A stretch of DNA of 64,000 bases from Erodium maritimum (Eukaryota; Streptophyta; Magnoliopsida; Geraniales; Geraniaceae): assembly GCA_963921825.1 (NCBI GenBank), contig OY997589.1, positions 72,524,523 through 72,588,522 on the forward strand, given 5' to 3'. Below the pieces are notes generated by a model that did not search any database, was not told the DNA's origin, and was given only the letters and a program-made list of their open reading frames with translations. The translations under genes and the position numbers were made by a program. Below are positions 47,801-58,567 of this stretch, in pieces (position 1 is the stretch's first letter; each line of letters opens with the position of its first letter).

Positions 47801-50041
47801 TTTTTGGAAGACCCTTTTTCTGTTGATGAGATTTATGCAGCTATTTGTGATTGTGGCTCTGAGAAAGCCCCGGGCCCTGATGGTTTTTCTATGCTTTTTT
47901 ATAAAGCTTGCTGGGACATTATCAAGGTCGACTTGATCAGGTTCTTTACGGATTTCCATGCTTCAGGGACTATTGGGAAGGGACTTAACTCCACTTTTCT
48001 CACCTTGATTCCCAAGATTACCAATGCTGACAGAATCCAAGATTTCAGGCCAATCAGTCTAATCTTAGGACCTTATAAAATTCTTGCTAAGGTGCTCTCT
48101 AATCGGCTTCGTCAGGTCCTAAATGATATCATCAGCGACTCCCATTCAGGGTTTGTTGCAGGCATGCAATTAGTAGATGGAGTCTTGATCGCCTCTGAGG
48201 TCATTGATATGGTCCGACACTCCAATGAGGAAATCATTGTCCTCAAGCTCGATTTTGAGAAAGCCTTCGATAAGGTGAACTAGGACTACATTGATGAGGT
48301 CATGAACGCCATGGATTTCGGGCCCAAGTGGCGCTCTTGGATGGCTTCTTGTTTCAGAGCCTTTGTTGCAGTTCTTGTGAACGGTTCACCTAGTAAGGAT
48401 TTTCCAATCCTTAATGGTATTCGCCAGGGATGCCCTCTTTCACCTTTTATCTTCCTGATTGCTGCTGAGGGCCTCCATCAGGTTTTGGAGGAAGCTATCA
48501 GGTTGGGTGAATTTACTGGGGTTTGGGTTGGCTCTTCTGGACCTGTTATTTCACACTTGCAGTTTGCAGATGACACCCTGCTGTTTGTTACGGGGTCCGT
48601 CGATGATCTCTTGAGGCTCAAGAGCACCCTGCTTACCTTTCAGCTTAGTTCGGGGCTCAAGATCAACTTCGATAAGTCCACAACTATTATTCTGAATGCC
48701 CGGTCTCTCACCCCCGACTCAGTGGCTTCTTCTTTGGGTTGTTTGGTGGTTACTCTTCCCATCAAATACCTTGGTTTCAGCTTGGGGGCTAACCCAAGAC
48801 GCATCTCTTTCAGGGACCCGGTCGTGCAGAAATTCAAGAGTTCCCTTGCTCTTTGGAAGACCAAGGATTTGTCTCTGCCTGCTAGGTTGATATTGATTAA
48901 GTCCACCTTATTTGCTTTGCCTGTCTTCTTCATGTCTCTTTTTAGGGCTCCAAAGGGTGTTATTCGAGAACTAGAGGCTTGGAGGCGCCGCTTTCTCTGG
49001 CATAACAGGGCTCGGTCCAGGGTGTTCTGTAAGGTCCGCTGGTCTTCAGTTTGCAAACCAAAGCTTGAAGGTGGTCTTGGCATCCGAGGCCTGGAAAGGG
49101 TCAACAACAGTTTATTGGCCAAATGGTTATGGCAATTTGCCTCTGAAAAAGACTCTCTTTGGAAGCGGGTTTTGTGTGCAAAGTATGGTTGAAGTTTATC
49201 TGAGTGGGATCTCACCTCCCTTGATAAACCAGGTTCCTCCTTCCTCTTTCACCATATCTTGGCTTTATCTGATGATCCATATTTCAGGAATCTTTTTGGT
49301 AATCAGAGCTTACATTGGAGGTTGGGATGTGGAGACCGCATTCGTTTCTGGCATGATACTTGGATAGGCCTGGTTGCCCTCCGGTGCCGGTATCCCATAC
49401 TTTATCTTATTTGTCATGGAAAATGGTTGAGTATCAGCGAGATGTGGCAGGATAACTCTTGGAACATTGTCTATCGCCACTCTTTCCTTTTTACTTATGA
49501 ATAGGACGACTCGGCCTCGCTTATGGAGCTCTTGAGTTCGGTTTCTGTCAGGAATTCTGATCCTGATAAGGTTACTTGGTCTCAGAGGGAAGCGGGTTTC
49601 TCCACAGCTGCCACTTATCTACTATTATCAGACTCTGATCCTTCTCATGTTCCTTGGGCTGGTTATCTTTGGGTGAAGAATTTACCGCCCAAATACAGCT
49701 CTTTGGTGTGGTTACTAGCTCACAATGCAGTTCCCACTAAAACCTTCTTAGAGGAACGAGGACTCTCCATCTCTCTCAACGACATGTTGTGTTGTTTTTG
49801 CTCCCGGTTTTTTGAGGACTCTTCGCACCTTTTCCTTCACTGTGACTATTCCTGGTGGATTTGGTCCAAGGTGTTTAGTTGGTGGTCTATTGTTTGGGTT
49901 ATGCCCTTTGATTGTGTTTCATCATTTTCGGCTTGGAGGGGATTAGGCAGAAGACGTTGGTGGAAGTCCTGGGTTAAGGTAGCTTACCTTTGCCTTTGGC
50001 ATCTCTGGCTTCAGCGTAATGCAGCAGTTTTGAGGCAATAA
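44823..50041 (+). pseudogene. LINE ORF2: endonuclease, reverse transcriptase, zf-RVT
   Basis: The APE-type endonuclease is at 44,823-45,700, with MKLLSWNVREAN, LIQETKVDD, GGDFNSVLN and LSDHRPVSL. The solo LTR then splits the frame between DVC and PRF. Reverse transcriptase follows at 47,800-49,190, with EKAPGPDGFSMLFYK, KLDFEKAFDKV and QFADDTLLF (catalytic FADD). A zinc-binding RT-associated domain (zf-RVT, CCFCSRFFEDSSHLFLHC) lies at 49,560-50,040. Stops at 45,876 (probably Trp to TGA), 48,281, 49,190 and 49,502 inactivate it. Confidence 0.92.
45899..47587. mobile_element. Solo LTR, copy B (1,689 bases)
   Basis: Begins TGTTGGGTCTCGAGG, ends ACTAAGACTAACA, flanked by GTTTG at 45894-45898 and 47588-47592. 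It is the inverted twin of copy A at 24,036, alike in length and about 97% alike where compared by eye. It lies inside LINE ORF2, so it is younger than the LINE. Confidence 0.93.
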
Positions 50042-50751
50042 TTGGAGCCCGTGAATGTAGTTCTTTCCAAGATCCAACTTCATAGCTTCAACATTTGTAA
50101 GATGGCAGGAGACTTGTTGGGGAGTCCAACTTTAACACTTGGTTGGTCGCCCCTCGCTCTTTTTTGGTCTCTTGATCGTGGTTGTTTTTTGGGTTGTTTT
50201 CTGCCTTAGAAGGTTATTTGGGAAATTTTTTCCTCCCGCTTTTTAATATGTAATTCCAAAGATATGAATAAAACCATCATTTATCAAAAATAAATAAAAG
50301 ATCTGGACAATTTGAGGGACACCGTGGTATCACATAGTGCACATCAAGTGCAATTCTGTAAATTCACAAATTCACAGGTGCACATTAGTATGAGTGTACT
50401 CAAGAGAGATTGTCTTGAAGTTCACAAGAGTTATGATAATCTATTGTTGCAGACTAATGTTAGGACATCATATTCATAATACATTGATTCTTTTCTTAGC
50501 TCTTGAGCATGCCATCCTTTCAATAGTAGGAGAGACACCCTAGTTGATCTTCTTCGGTTCTCCCTCTTTGATATGTGAATTTCATATGTCAACACATCTT
50601 GACTGACATTCTAGCTGACAAATTATTTGATCTTTACTTGATTGATTAAGTGCATAGATTATGTCAACTCCTTCTATCGTGCGATTACTCTTTTAAAGAT
50701 TCTAAGATAATTGAGTTGGAGTCGTATCTCAAAATCTTTCCTTGCTAGTAA

Positions 50752-51204
50752 TTACGTTGACCTAGTAGTCCCATTTGAGGACCATATATAGCAATTTCCT
50801 TCAGACCGAGCGCCTCTCAATACAGTGACCATATTTTTGTCCAAGACAAAACACATAGTCTTAGGGAATTCCACGAACTGATCAAAGTCATAAAGTAGAC
50901 TTATGATAAATAGATTTATAGTAAGTCCTTCTACTAACCAAGCCTCATTCAGGCAGTTTACACCGGGAAAGTTTAACTGCCCCTTTCCAATGACTTTTGG
51001 CTTGACATCATCTCCAAAAATTACGTGTCCATCATGACGTGGTTGAACATTGGTAAGATATTTCTTGTTCCCAGTCATATGTCGTGATGCTCCATTGTCA
51101 AGGTACCAACAATCTTCTCCATTGGATTCAGAAAGAGTGGTATATGTAGTGTTGGCGCGATAGGCATTGCTCTTGATCTTCCACTTCTTTATTGACGACA
51201 TTTG
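50752..51204 (-). pseudogene. Copia protease / gag-pre-integrase fragment
   Basis: Contains CWYLDNGASRHMTGNKKYL, the copia aspartic protease-side motif (usually WYLDSGCSRHMTG), and FGDDVKPKVIGKG downstream. The usual D-S-G triad reads D-N-G here, which would abolish protease activity. The end is cut by a stop at 50,752. Confidence 0.85.
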
Positions 51205-51311
51205 GGGTTGCCTCTGACTCTTTTGCTAGAATAATGGTGACACTGTCCCATGCTCAGATGTCTTGCCTGATAATGTACATGGTATTCTGAGGAAGGTGGA
51301 ATTACATGATA

Positions 51312-52132
51312 TTATACTTCTTTCTCTTTAACGATTGATGAAGTCTGATCAGGTTCCACTTCATCAGCCCATGGCATCCTAGCTACCTTCTTCTTTGGAA
51401 CAAATACAGTTTTGGAGGCTGAAACTTCATCAGAGTACCAAAGTCCAGTTACGTCCTTGGTTGGTTTTCCTATGGTCAATAGAATGTCCAAGGCATCAAC
51501 TTTTGAGTTCATCATTATGAAATTCTTAGTGAATCTACCAATTTCCAAGTTGAGCATGCTCACTTCGTCTTCAAGGGATACAACTTTGTCAGTTAGTCTA
51601 GCATTTTCTTCTATTAGTGTCTGTATCTGATCTGCTTGTGATTTAGAAAATTTTAACTCTTCCATCCAGTTATTGTCCATTTCTCTTCTCATGGTTTCAT
51701 CCCAGAATGGCTCATGTGAGTACCTTTCATCTCCATATCCACTTGTTGGTACATCAACACCAACCAAGTTACTAGTAAACGTAAGAAAGTTATTTACCAA
51801 ATCACTGTCATTGAGCTCATCATCATCATCATCTGACATAGATGCAACGAATCCCTTCTTTTGCTACGATTGAGCTGAATCTCTACTTCCCTTGTTCAGT
51901 AACGCTGAATCACTTCTTTCCTTGTTCAACAAGTCTTTCCAATATTTATCCACTATGATCTGCATGTATATCTTCTGGTCCTGGAAAGTAAATCTCAACG
52001 TTTCCTAACTCAAGTAGAACTCTAATAAATGAGTATCTACAAGAAAAGGAAACATATCTTCACCGAATGAATCTATATGCGCACTGGATATATTCAAATA
52101 TTTTCGCGCGTTATTGTCAACCATTGTAATGT
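51312..52132 (-). pseudogene. SIRE-like copia gag remnant
   Basis: The main open part is 51,312-51,839, 175 residues from MSDDDDDELNDSD through a coiled-coil region (IEENARLTDKVVSLEDEVSM) to a lysine-rich end. Upstream frames (about 51,840-52,132, from MVDNNARKYL) are joined through stops. It is placed as gag by its position between the 5' LTR stub and the protease. Confidence 0.65.
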
Positions 52133-52258
52133 CACTAACATTCTGTGTTGACATCCTCTGTTAGTTTAGCTCCGGTTTCATCATGATGTTAATTGACAAC
52201 TATGCAAACATCCTTGACTTGACTCAAAAGTAGCCAATATTGATGTAGCAACAAGTTT

Positions 52259-53500
52259 AAAGCTAGAGTAAAAAGCTCTGTTCCAGATATTGTAAAGTTT
52301 TGAAGGCTGTTGACAAGGAAGTTAGTCCTAATAATAAATCTATTGAAAAAGAAGAAGGTCTCCAAGATGTCAAGATAGATGTCCTAGCAGATGTTATGAA
52401 AGAAGTTGTTGTTGATGCTACTGAAGAGGTCAATCTTTTAGACCTCGACTCTATGAAATAGAAGAAAAAGAAGAAAAAGAAAGGAAAGAGTACTGCCTCC
52501 ATTACAAGAAGGGAGTCCAAAAGAATAATGTCTCAACTATCTATTTAAGAAGAGGATTTGACTACTCCCATTAGTAATCTGAAGAAGAAAACTCTTAGTA
52601 AAAAGGCCTCTAGTGCCTCTGCTTCAAAAAAGAATCTCAAGCCTGCCATCCACCTTGCTGATGAGTTCTCCTCTGAGAAAGATGAAGTAAAAAAAGATAT
52701 CCCAATGCCCATGTCTCAAGGAAAGAAAAGTGTACGTGAAAAGAGAGTTCCAGGAGGAGTCCCTGATGCACTATTGGATAATGTATTCTTCCACCATAAA
52801 GGAGCAACAGAGAAGTGAAGATTTGTCTACCAAAGGACAATCAATCTTGAAAAGGGGCTATCCGAGGATGCCACAAGGTTAGAGCTAGTTTCCAATGTTC
52901 TCCAAGATGCTAAGTTAATGAAAAATGTCAAGGAAAGTGGTCCTTTGTATCCTCACATGGTAAGGGAATTTTATTGTCAATCTTGCATATGGGTTTGATG
53001 ATCCAGAGGATGCAAATTACCACATTGTGGTGGTACGAGAGGCTAGAAGATAGATGCTAGTGAAGATGTTATAAACTCATATCTTTGAAGGTCTACAACA
53101 CGTGTTCATCAGAATGCTGTGATTCGTCACATGGATCTAGCATCATTTCAAAATTGGCTAGACTCATCTGTGCCATAGGTCCACTTCCTTTATCTTTAGT
53201 TCATTTGTTACTGACTGTTTTACTTGTCCTACAAGATCTTTTTCTATCAAGATGACAATCGGTTTCCTATCCTTGGTCTTTAGACTTATACTGAGCCAAA
53301 ATCCCAAGTTGATGAAGAATTATGATGCTCAAGGGAAGAAACCTGTCCTACTGAAATTCAGCATGAAGCGCTCCGAAGGTCCAAATGTCAATGAAGATGT
53401 CAAGACATCTGGCAAGAAGCCCAAAAAAGGTAGCAGCTCAAGAAGACCAGTCTATGAAAGATCTTCTCTATAATCTACCAGCAGCTTAAGATGTCAAGGA
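52259..53500 (+). pseudogene. Envelope-like region of the outer SIRE-like element
   Basis: Lys/Ser-rich N-terminal text (KKKTLSKKASSASASKKN), then a frame at 52,558-52,818 ending in VPGGVPDALLDNVFFHHKGA. After its stop, RFVYQRTINLEKGLSEDATR and GPLYPHMVREFYC follow, the pattern of the envelope-like protein of SIRE copia elements. Broken by stops and shifts. Confidence 0.6.
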
Positions 53501-53940
53501 AGATGTCAAAGAAAATGTTGCTCTAGAAGCCTCCTCCACAAAATCAGGTCCACTTTGAAAAGTTATGTGTTCCTCTACCCTATTGATACAATCTATTGAT
53601 GAGTTGATATTTTAGAACACTTTTCCTCGAGCATGTTCGAGATGTTGATGGATGTTGTACTAATAACTACTCTTTTCACCAAGAATATGTTTTATGTTGA
53701 CATGATGATGTCATATATAGTAGGATGTAGTTGTTACTATTGTTATTGCTCCTCGGTTAGAAGTACTTGATGCAATATATATGCCTAGCTGTGTTATTAT
53801 CTTTGGAAACTTTTTGAGGCAATCAGAAGGATAAGAAGGTATTGTGAGATGAAGCATAATAGCTATATGAAGATATCTGTCTTATGCTGATTGAAGAAGA
53901 TGTTGATTGAAGATATTTGTTATAGTAACGCATGCTGAGA

Positions 53941-54748
53941 AGAAACTAGTTTGGTACCCAAATGTTTCGTCCACGAAGGATTTGAGTTCATGGGGTTAAA
54001 AAACTAACAGACCAAAGTGAAAAGACCATTTTACCCTTTATCATTTTAGTTGACTTTTGACTTTAATGTAAAAATGTTGTTTTACCCTTATATTGACTTT
54101 TGACTTTATATTTAAACTTATTTTTTAATAAGTATTTTATTTTTTTCAAAAAAATAAATAAATAAATTTTATTTTACTTAATTATTATTTTTTGTTTTAT
54201 TAAAATTTTAAAATTTTTAATTTTTAATTTTAAAATTTATTATTTTTAAATTTGTATTTTTTTATTTTAAAATTTTGTATTTTGTATTTTTTTATTTTTT
54301 TATTTTGTATTTTTTTAAATTTTAAATTTAAATTTTTATTATTTTTTATTTTTAAAATTTTAAAATTTATTATTTTAATTTTTTTATTATTTTAAATTTG
54401 TATTATTTTAATTTTTAAATTTTTATTATTTTAAATTTTTTATTTTATTTTTGAATTCATAAATTTTAAATTATTCAATTTAATTATTTATTGTATTATA
54501 ACTAAGGGTATAATGGTAATTTTGTCTATCTCATTTATAAGCTTAAAATAAGAAAGGGTAAAATCGTCATTTCACACCCCACTTAACTGCACATGTCTAA
54601 TTTAGAGGAATATTCCGTTAGTTTTCTAACGGAATATGCTACTTCCGTCCATGGACAAATCATTTGGGTACCAAATTGGTCATTTGAAACATAAAGGTAC
54701 CATATCGTTCGTGGACAAAACATTTGGATATCAAATCGTAAATAACCC
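53941..54748. mobile_element. Foldback/Mutator-like element with A/T-rich core
   Basis: The left arm GGTACCCAAATGTTTCGTCC (from about 53,954) is matched in reverse at the right by a double arm, GATATCCAAATGTTTTGTCC near 54,730 and GGTACCCAAATGATTTGTCC near 54,675. The 400-base core is almost pure A/T. No transposase, and no clear target duplication. Confidence 0.5.
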
Positions 54749-54829
54749 TTCTTTTTTATTTCTATTTTGTCATCCCCTGAGTTGAAGAATATGAAGTGCT
54801 TTCCTGTAAAAATAAGTAAAGGGGGAGAT

Positions 54830-55967
54830 TGTTGTTACATATAGGTTGGCCATTTATGAGTCAAGCAAGGTGTTGTTCAAGATGTCGGTCAACAAAGATA
54901 GAAAAGATGTCTAACCAAATGACATCGAACATGTCGGTCCTGATGTCTGGCTAAATATCATTGGACATGTCTGCCCATATGTCAACAGACATCTTGTGCG
55001 TGTTGTAGATTTGTTTCCTAAACGTGAACATACTCTTTTAGAGTTCTATTCGTTTTAGGAAGTAAGATTTATTTCCTAGTTTGAAGATTCTTCTGCGATT
55101 TGATATCTGATAGATTTAGGAAGTATTTTATCACAAGGAAACTTTGAGATTTAGCTTAATCGTGACTCTAAGGATTAAGGAAAACATAGGAGCATGTTTA
55201 CAAGCTGTAAGAGCTATATAAATCATGATCATATTCAGAGCTCACTGATGATCGCAATTGCTATTATTCTGCCGATCATTGATGGCTGGTCGACATCATT
55301 ATAAGATGTCGTCGACGCCATTATTGCCATCATGGCTATTGGACGTTGTTCTTTGCCTTAACCCTCAGAGCTTCCAAGCGTGTTGGACTAGCGTGTTGGG
55401 AGGCTAAATTTGTTGAACAAAGAATCAACGTTATTGTTCTCAAGCACTATTCGTAACTGAATGAGTGGTTGAGTTGATATTGTTCTCAAATACTATTCGT
55501 AACTGAATGAGTGGTTTGGGTTGATATTGTTCTCAAACACTAATCGTAACTGAGCGAGTTGTTTTGAGTTGTGTTAGCGTAATTGAAAATTCACGAATAA
55601 CCTTTGTTTGAAGACCTAAGGTATAATCCGAGATTGAATGGCTCACATGGTAGAATCGAGAGTGGTTCTCGGATTCAGGGGGAGACCCTAAGATAGGTTT
55701 GCACTTGTTATAAGAACATAGTTTTGATATGGAGGATCTGAAACTTGTATGTTGATTAATTGCATATAGTGAAACCTTTCCACTGATAGAGTACTCCCAG
55801 ATGTAGGTGATGATGCACCGAACTAGGTAACCAACGTTTGTGTCTTTATGTGCTTGATTGCTTGCTCTTACGTCGTTTCCATTATGTTCTATAGCAAGAT
55901 GTCAGTCAACTAGTCTTAACATCTTGGATGACATTTTGTTACTACACGTAATCAATATTTTCGTAGG
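54830..55967 (+). repeat. 3' LTR of the outer SIRE-like element
   Basis: Starts TGTTGTTACATATAGG right after a polypurine tract. A 100-base part (55,770-55,870) is the reverse complement of 38,800-38,930 in the inner element's LTR, showing that the two belong to related families. The right border is approximate. Confidence 0.7.
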
Positions 55968-56522
55968 ATGTTCTCATCCTCGTCCTCCTCCATCTAGAGG
56001 CTATCAAAGCTCTCTTGAAGTACCATAATGGTTTCCATAGGAGACTGACCCAGGTTCGGGTAGGTCGGAGTTCCATCGGTTGTATGTCTGGTAGATGGGT
56101 TTTTAGTTTTAGTCTATCCATTTGCTATAGATCCCTCAGCCCGAGGTCCTACTCCATTTGGGTAAAACCGTGGGCTGACCCTGAATAGATCCACCGATAT
56201 TCCCTGTAATAGGTCCATCGGAGCCGGTAGCATAAATGCGTCCGTGGACATCATCTTGAGTTTGGATTGGGAGGGATACTAAGGGAGCATTGCCTGGGAC
56301 AACAGTCCCAAATGAGTAGTGGTCATGGGGACCGAGGGGGTTGGAGGCGATGATCGTGGATATCTGGCTGTGATTGTCATCAATACGATATCGGGGGCCA
56401 TTTCCGATCGGTGATTCCATAATGGATTCGATGCCAAAATGGATAGTGGATTCACAGTCATTGGGGGTAGGGGTTGAAGGGGTTTTGGAGTCGACCATTT
56501 GGCCTTCTTCTAATACCGGAGG
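55968..56522. other. Non-coding spacer beyond the nest
   Basis: GC-moderate sequence with a minus-strand frame at 56,136-56,498 lacking any recognisable domain. Nothing supportable as a gene. Confidence 0.35.
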
Positions 56523-56530
56523 GGTTTAAA

Positions 56531-56769
56531 CTGTGTTCTAAAAATCCCGACTGGGCGCCGCCTAAGCACCCGCCTACGCCTAGCCGACCCGCCTAACCGC
56601 CTAGGCGATTACACCAATTTTGCGTAGTATACTGACTCAATTAATATAATTAGATGGTTATGGTGTTGGTGATATTAGAGGTTGTGCTTCTAAGTTGTTT
56701 GATGTTATTTTTTAGGTATTTTAGATATTAGTTACCATTTTTAATATAATGAAATTCATAGTTTATTTC

Positions 56770-56817
<48 letters not shown>

Positions 56818-56916
56818 TACAAAAAAATACAAATCCGATTAATCCCCGTCTAATCCCCGATTAATCCCCGAAGGACCTAGCCGCCCGACTAGCGCCTAGC
56901 GACTTTTAGAACCTTG
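56531..56916. mobile_element. Short hAT-like MITE
   Basis: Ends CTGTGTTCTAAAA at the left and, reversed, CAAGGTTCTAAAA at the right, flanked by perfect 8-bp duplications GGTTTAAA (56523-56530 and 56917-56924). The subterminal text is rich in CGCCTAGGCG-type repeats. A (TA)n run of about 40 bases lies at 56,770-56,810. It shares ends with the larger element at 38,926. Confidence 0.75.
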
Positions 56917-56924
56917 GGTTTAAA

Positions 56925-57840
56925 CCATTCGATCCTCGGGACCGGTGACATATAACCAGGTTCGCGAAACGCGATCTGTGTTAGGGCCACGACGGAGTTG
57001 GGCGGAAGAGGACATACCCCATTGGTGGTCAACACCAATAGAGCGGAGGGTTGGATTGGTGCAGACTCCATGCAACAAGCTTGCTAATCAATGAGGTCGA
57101 TTGTGCCAGAGAAGTGCTTTAGAAGCGACGTTAGATGAGAGCGGCGACAATGGAGAACGAGAGGACCCTACAAACGATTTTATATATATAAAAAATACTA
57201 ATTATCAGATTTTTATTTTAAAAAAAATCACTTTTTTTTAATTTTAAAAAAATCATAATTTCATTTTAAAAATAAGTTTTATTTAGAAATTCAGAATTTA
57301 TTTTTAAAAATCAGTTTTTTATTTTATATTATAAAATCATTTTTTTCAATTAAAATTGAATTAATTTTTTAATAGTTTACAAAAAAACTGTTTTTATTTT
57401 TTTTTATTTTCTTTCTATTTCAATTTAAATAATAATTATCATTTTTTTAATTTTTATTTATTCTTTCAAAAATAAAAATGATTTTTAAATAAAAAATTGT
57501 AAAATAAAACTAAGTTTTAAAAATAAAATTATGATATTCTAAATAAAAAAAATGATTTTTTAATACAAAATTCTTATTTTTGAAAATAAAAATATGAATT
57601 GAACGAATTTACAATTGATTTTTTTTAAAATAAAAGTGTTTTTTTTAAAATAAAATCTGGACTTTTGAAAATAAGATTATGATTAATAACTGAGAAAATA
57701 ATTTATTTTTAAAATTGTAATACTAAGGAAGATTTTGATACTTCAGATAAATTAGATGGAAATTAAATAATATTATAAATTTGATAAGTTGAAATATATA
57801 ATTGTCTTATTAAATGAAACGGATAGATTTGAGTAGTTCA
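56925..57840. other. A/T-rich spacer
   Basis: 57,180-57,740 is A/T-rich low-complexity sequence with many short inverted words. No gene or defined element ends were found. Confidence 0.5.
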
Positions 57841-58567
57841 ATATAATTTGTGAAAATAACACATAAACCTCGCTAGCTATCACATTTTTTTCACGTCACA
57901 ATCTTAACTATTTTTTGTAACATTTAACCCCTAACTTCGTTTCTTTTTCACTTTAGTCAATTTTCTGTCTATTTGGATGGAAAATGGCATGTGCAAAACA
58001 CATGCCATTATTTTTTTTTCAAGAAATACCCATATTACCCTATTCTCTTAAACACTTCTACCATCCTAATTTCTCAAAAACACATTTTGAAGCTCATATT
58101 CTCTCTTCTTCAAACACATATCTACTACCTCCATCCCTCACTGCGTCATACCAGATCCGACCATGGCGAGAACCACTGCGAGGAGTCGCCGCCGTGCCCC
58201 TCCTCCACAACCTCTCTATTTCACGGATCTGTGCCCCACATCTCCACCGGCTCGAGCTTGTCGTAGATGGAGCTCCACAACCACCACGCCGTTGCCCTGT
58301 CACCACTCCGCCGTTCATGGAGCTTCGCTCCGACGCCACATTCTTTTAAAGTAGTTTTGTCCGACGTATTCATTTGTACTCTTTTATGTAGATAATTAAT
58401 CGAATAAACAAGTTTTTTCGCTCATAAAAGACTTTTCGTAAAATTGCATTGTCTTTAGTCTCTTTTGAGCTTTAGGGGCTGATTTTATGAAGAGTTAGTT
58501 TTGGGTTGCTTTTTCATCTGTACGATGTTTCTGTCTTTGTGAAGTGAATAAGATCAATCATGATACC

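Larger units (their letters stand above)
43157..50300 (+). mobile_element. L1-type LINE with RRM-containing ORF1, full-length but dead
   Basis: Flanked by the 12-bp duplication ATCTGGACAATT at 43145-43156 and 50301-50312. It carries ORF1, ORF2 and an A-rich tail (AAAAATAAATAAAAG). Removing the nested solo LTR (45,899-47,587) leaves about 5.45 kb, normal for a plant L1. The RRM in ORF1 matches the BNR-type group of plant L1 LINEs. Several in-frame stops show it is no longer active. Confidence 0.93.
38715..52253 (-). mobile_element. SIRE-like copia element inserted in the outer element
   Basis: Target duplication AGTTT at 38710-38714 and 52254-52258. On the minus strand the LTR starts TGTTGCTACATC at both 41,049 and 52,253. 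The 3' LTR (38,715-41,049) is about 320 bases once the nested hAT-like element is removed, ends AGTATTTTTCA, and is preceded by AAAGGGGGAGAT (41,050-41,061). The 5' LTR is cut to about 65 bases and is followed by a primer-site-like GGAGCTAAAC. Internally it keeps gag (51,312-52,132) and a protease piece (50,752-51,204); integrase, RT and RNase H are missing. A LINE is inserted at 43,157-50,300. Confidence 0.8.
37850..55967 (+). mobile_element. Decayed SIRE-like copia element (outermost of the nest)
   Basis: Plus-strand pieces in order: the RNase H end and the start of an envelope-like region (37,850-38,714), interrupted by the minus-strand element, then more envelope-like sequence (52,259-53,500), a polypurine tract AAAGGGGGAGATT (54,818-54,830) and a 3' LTR (54,830 to about 55,967). 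The 5' LTR, gag and most of pol are absent, so the left border given is only where recognisable pol begins. Long 3' envelope-like regions and this tract are typical of SIRE/Maximus copia elements. Confidence 0.7.

Noticed and set aside
56136-56498. 120-residue minus-strand ORF
   Set aside because: No domain, no splice context, and surrounded by transposon debris.
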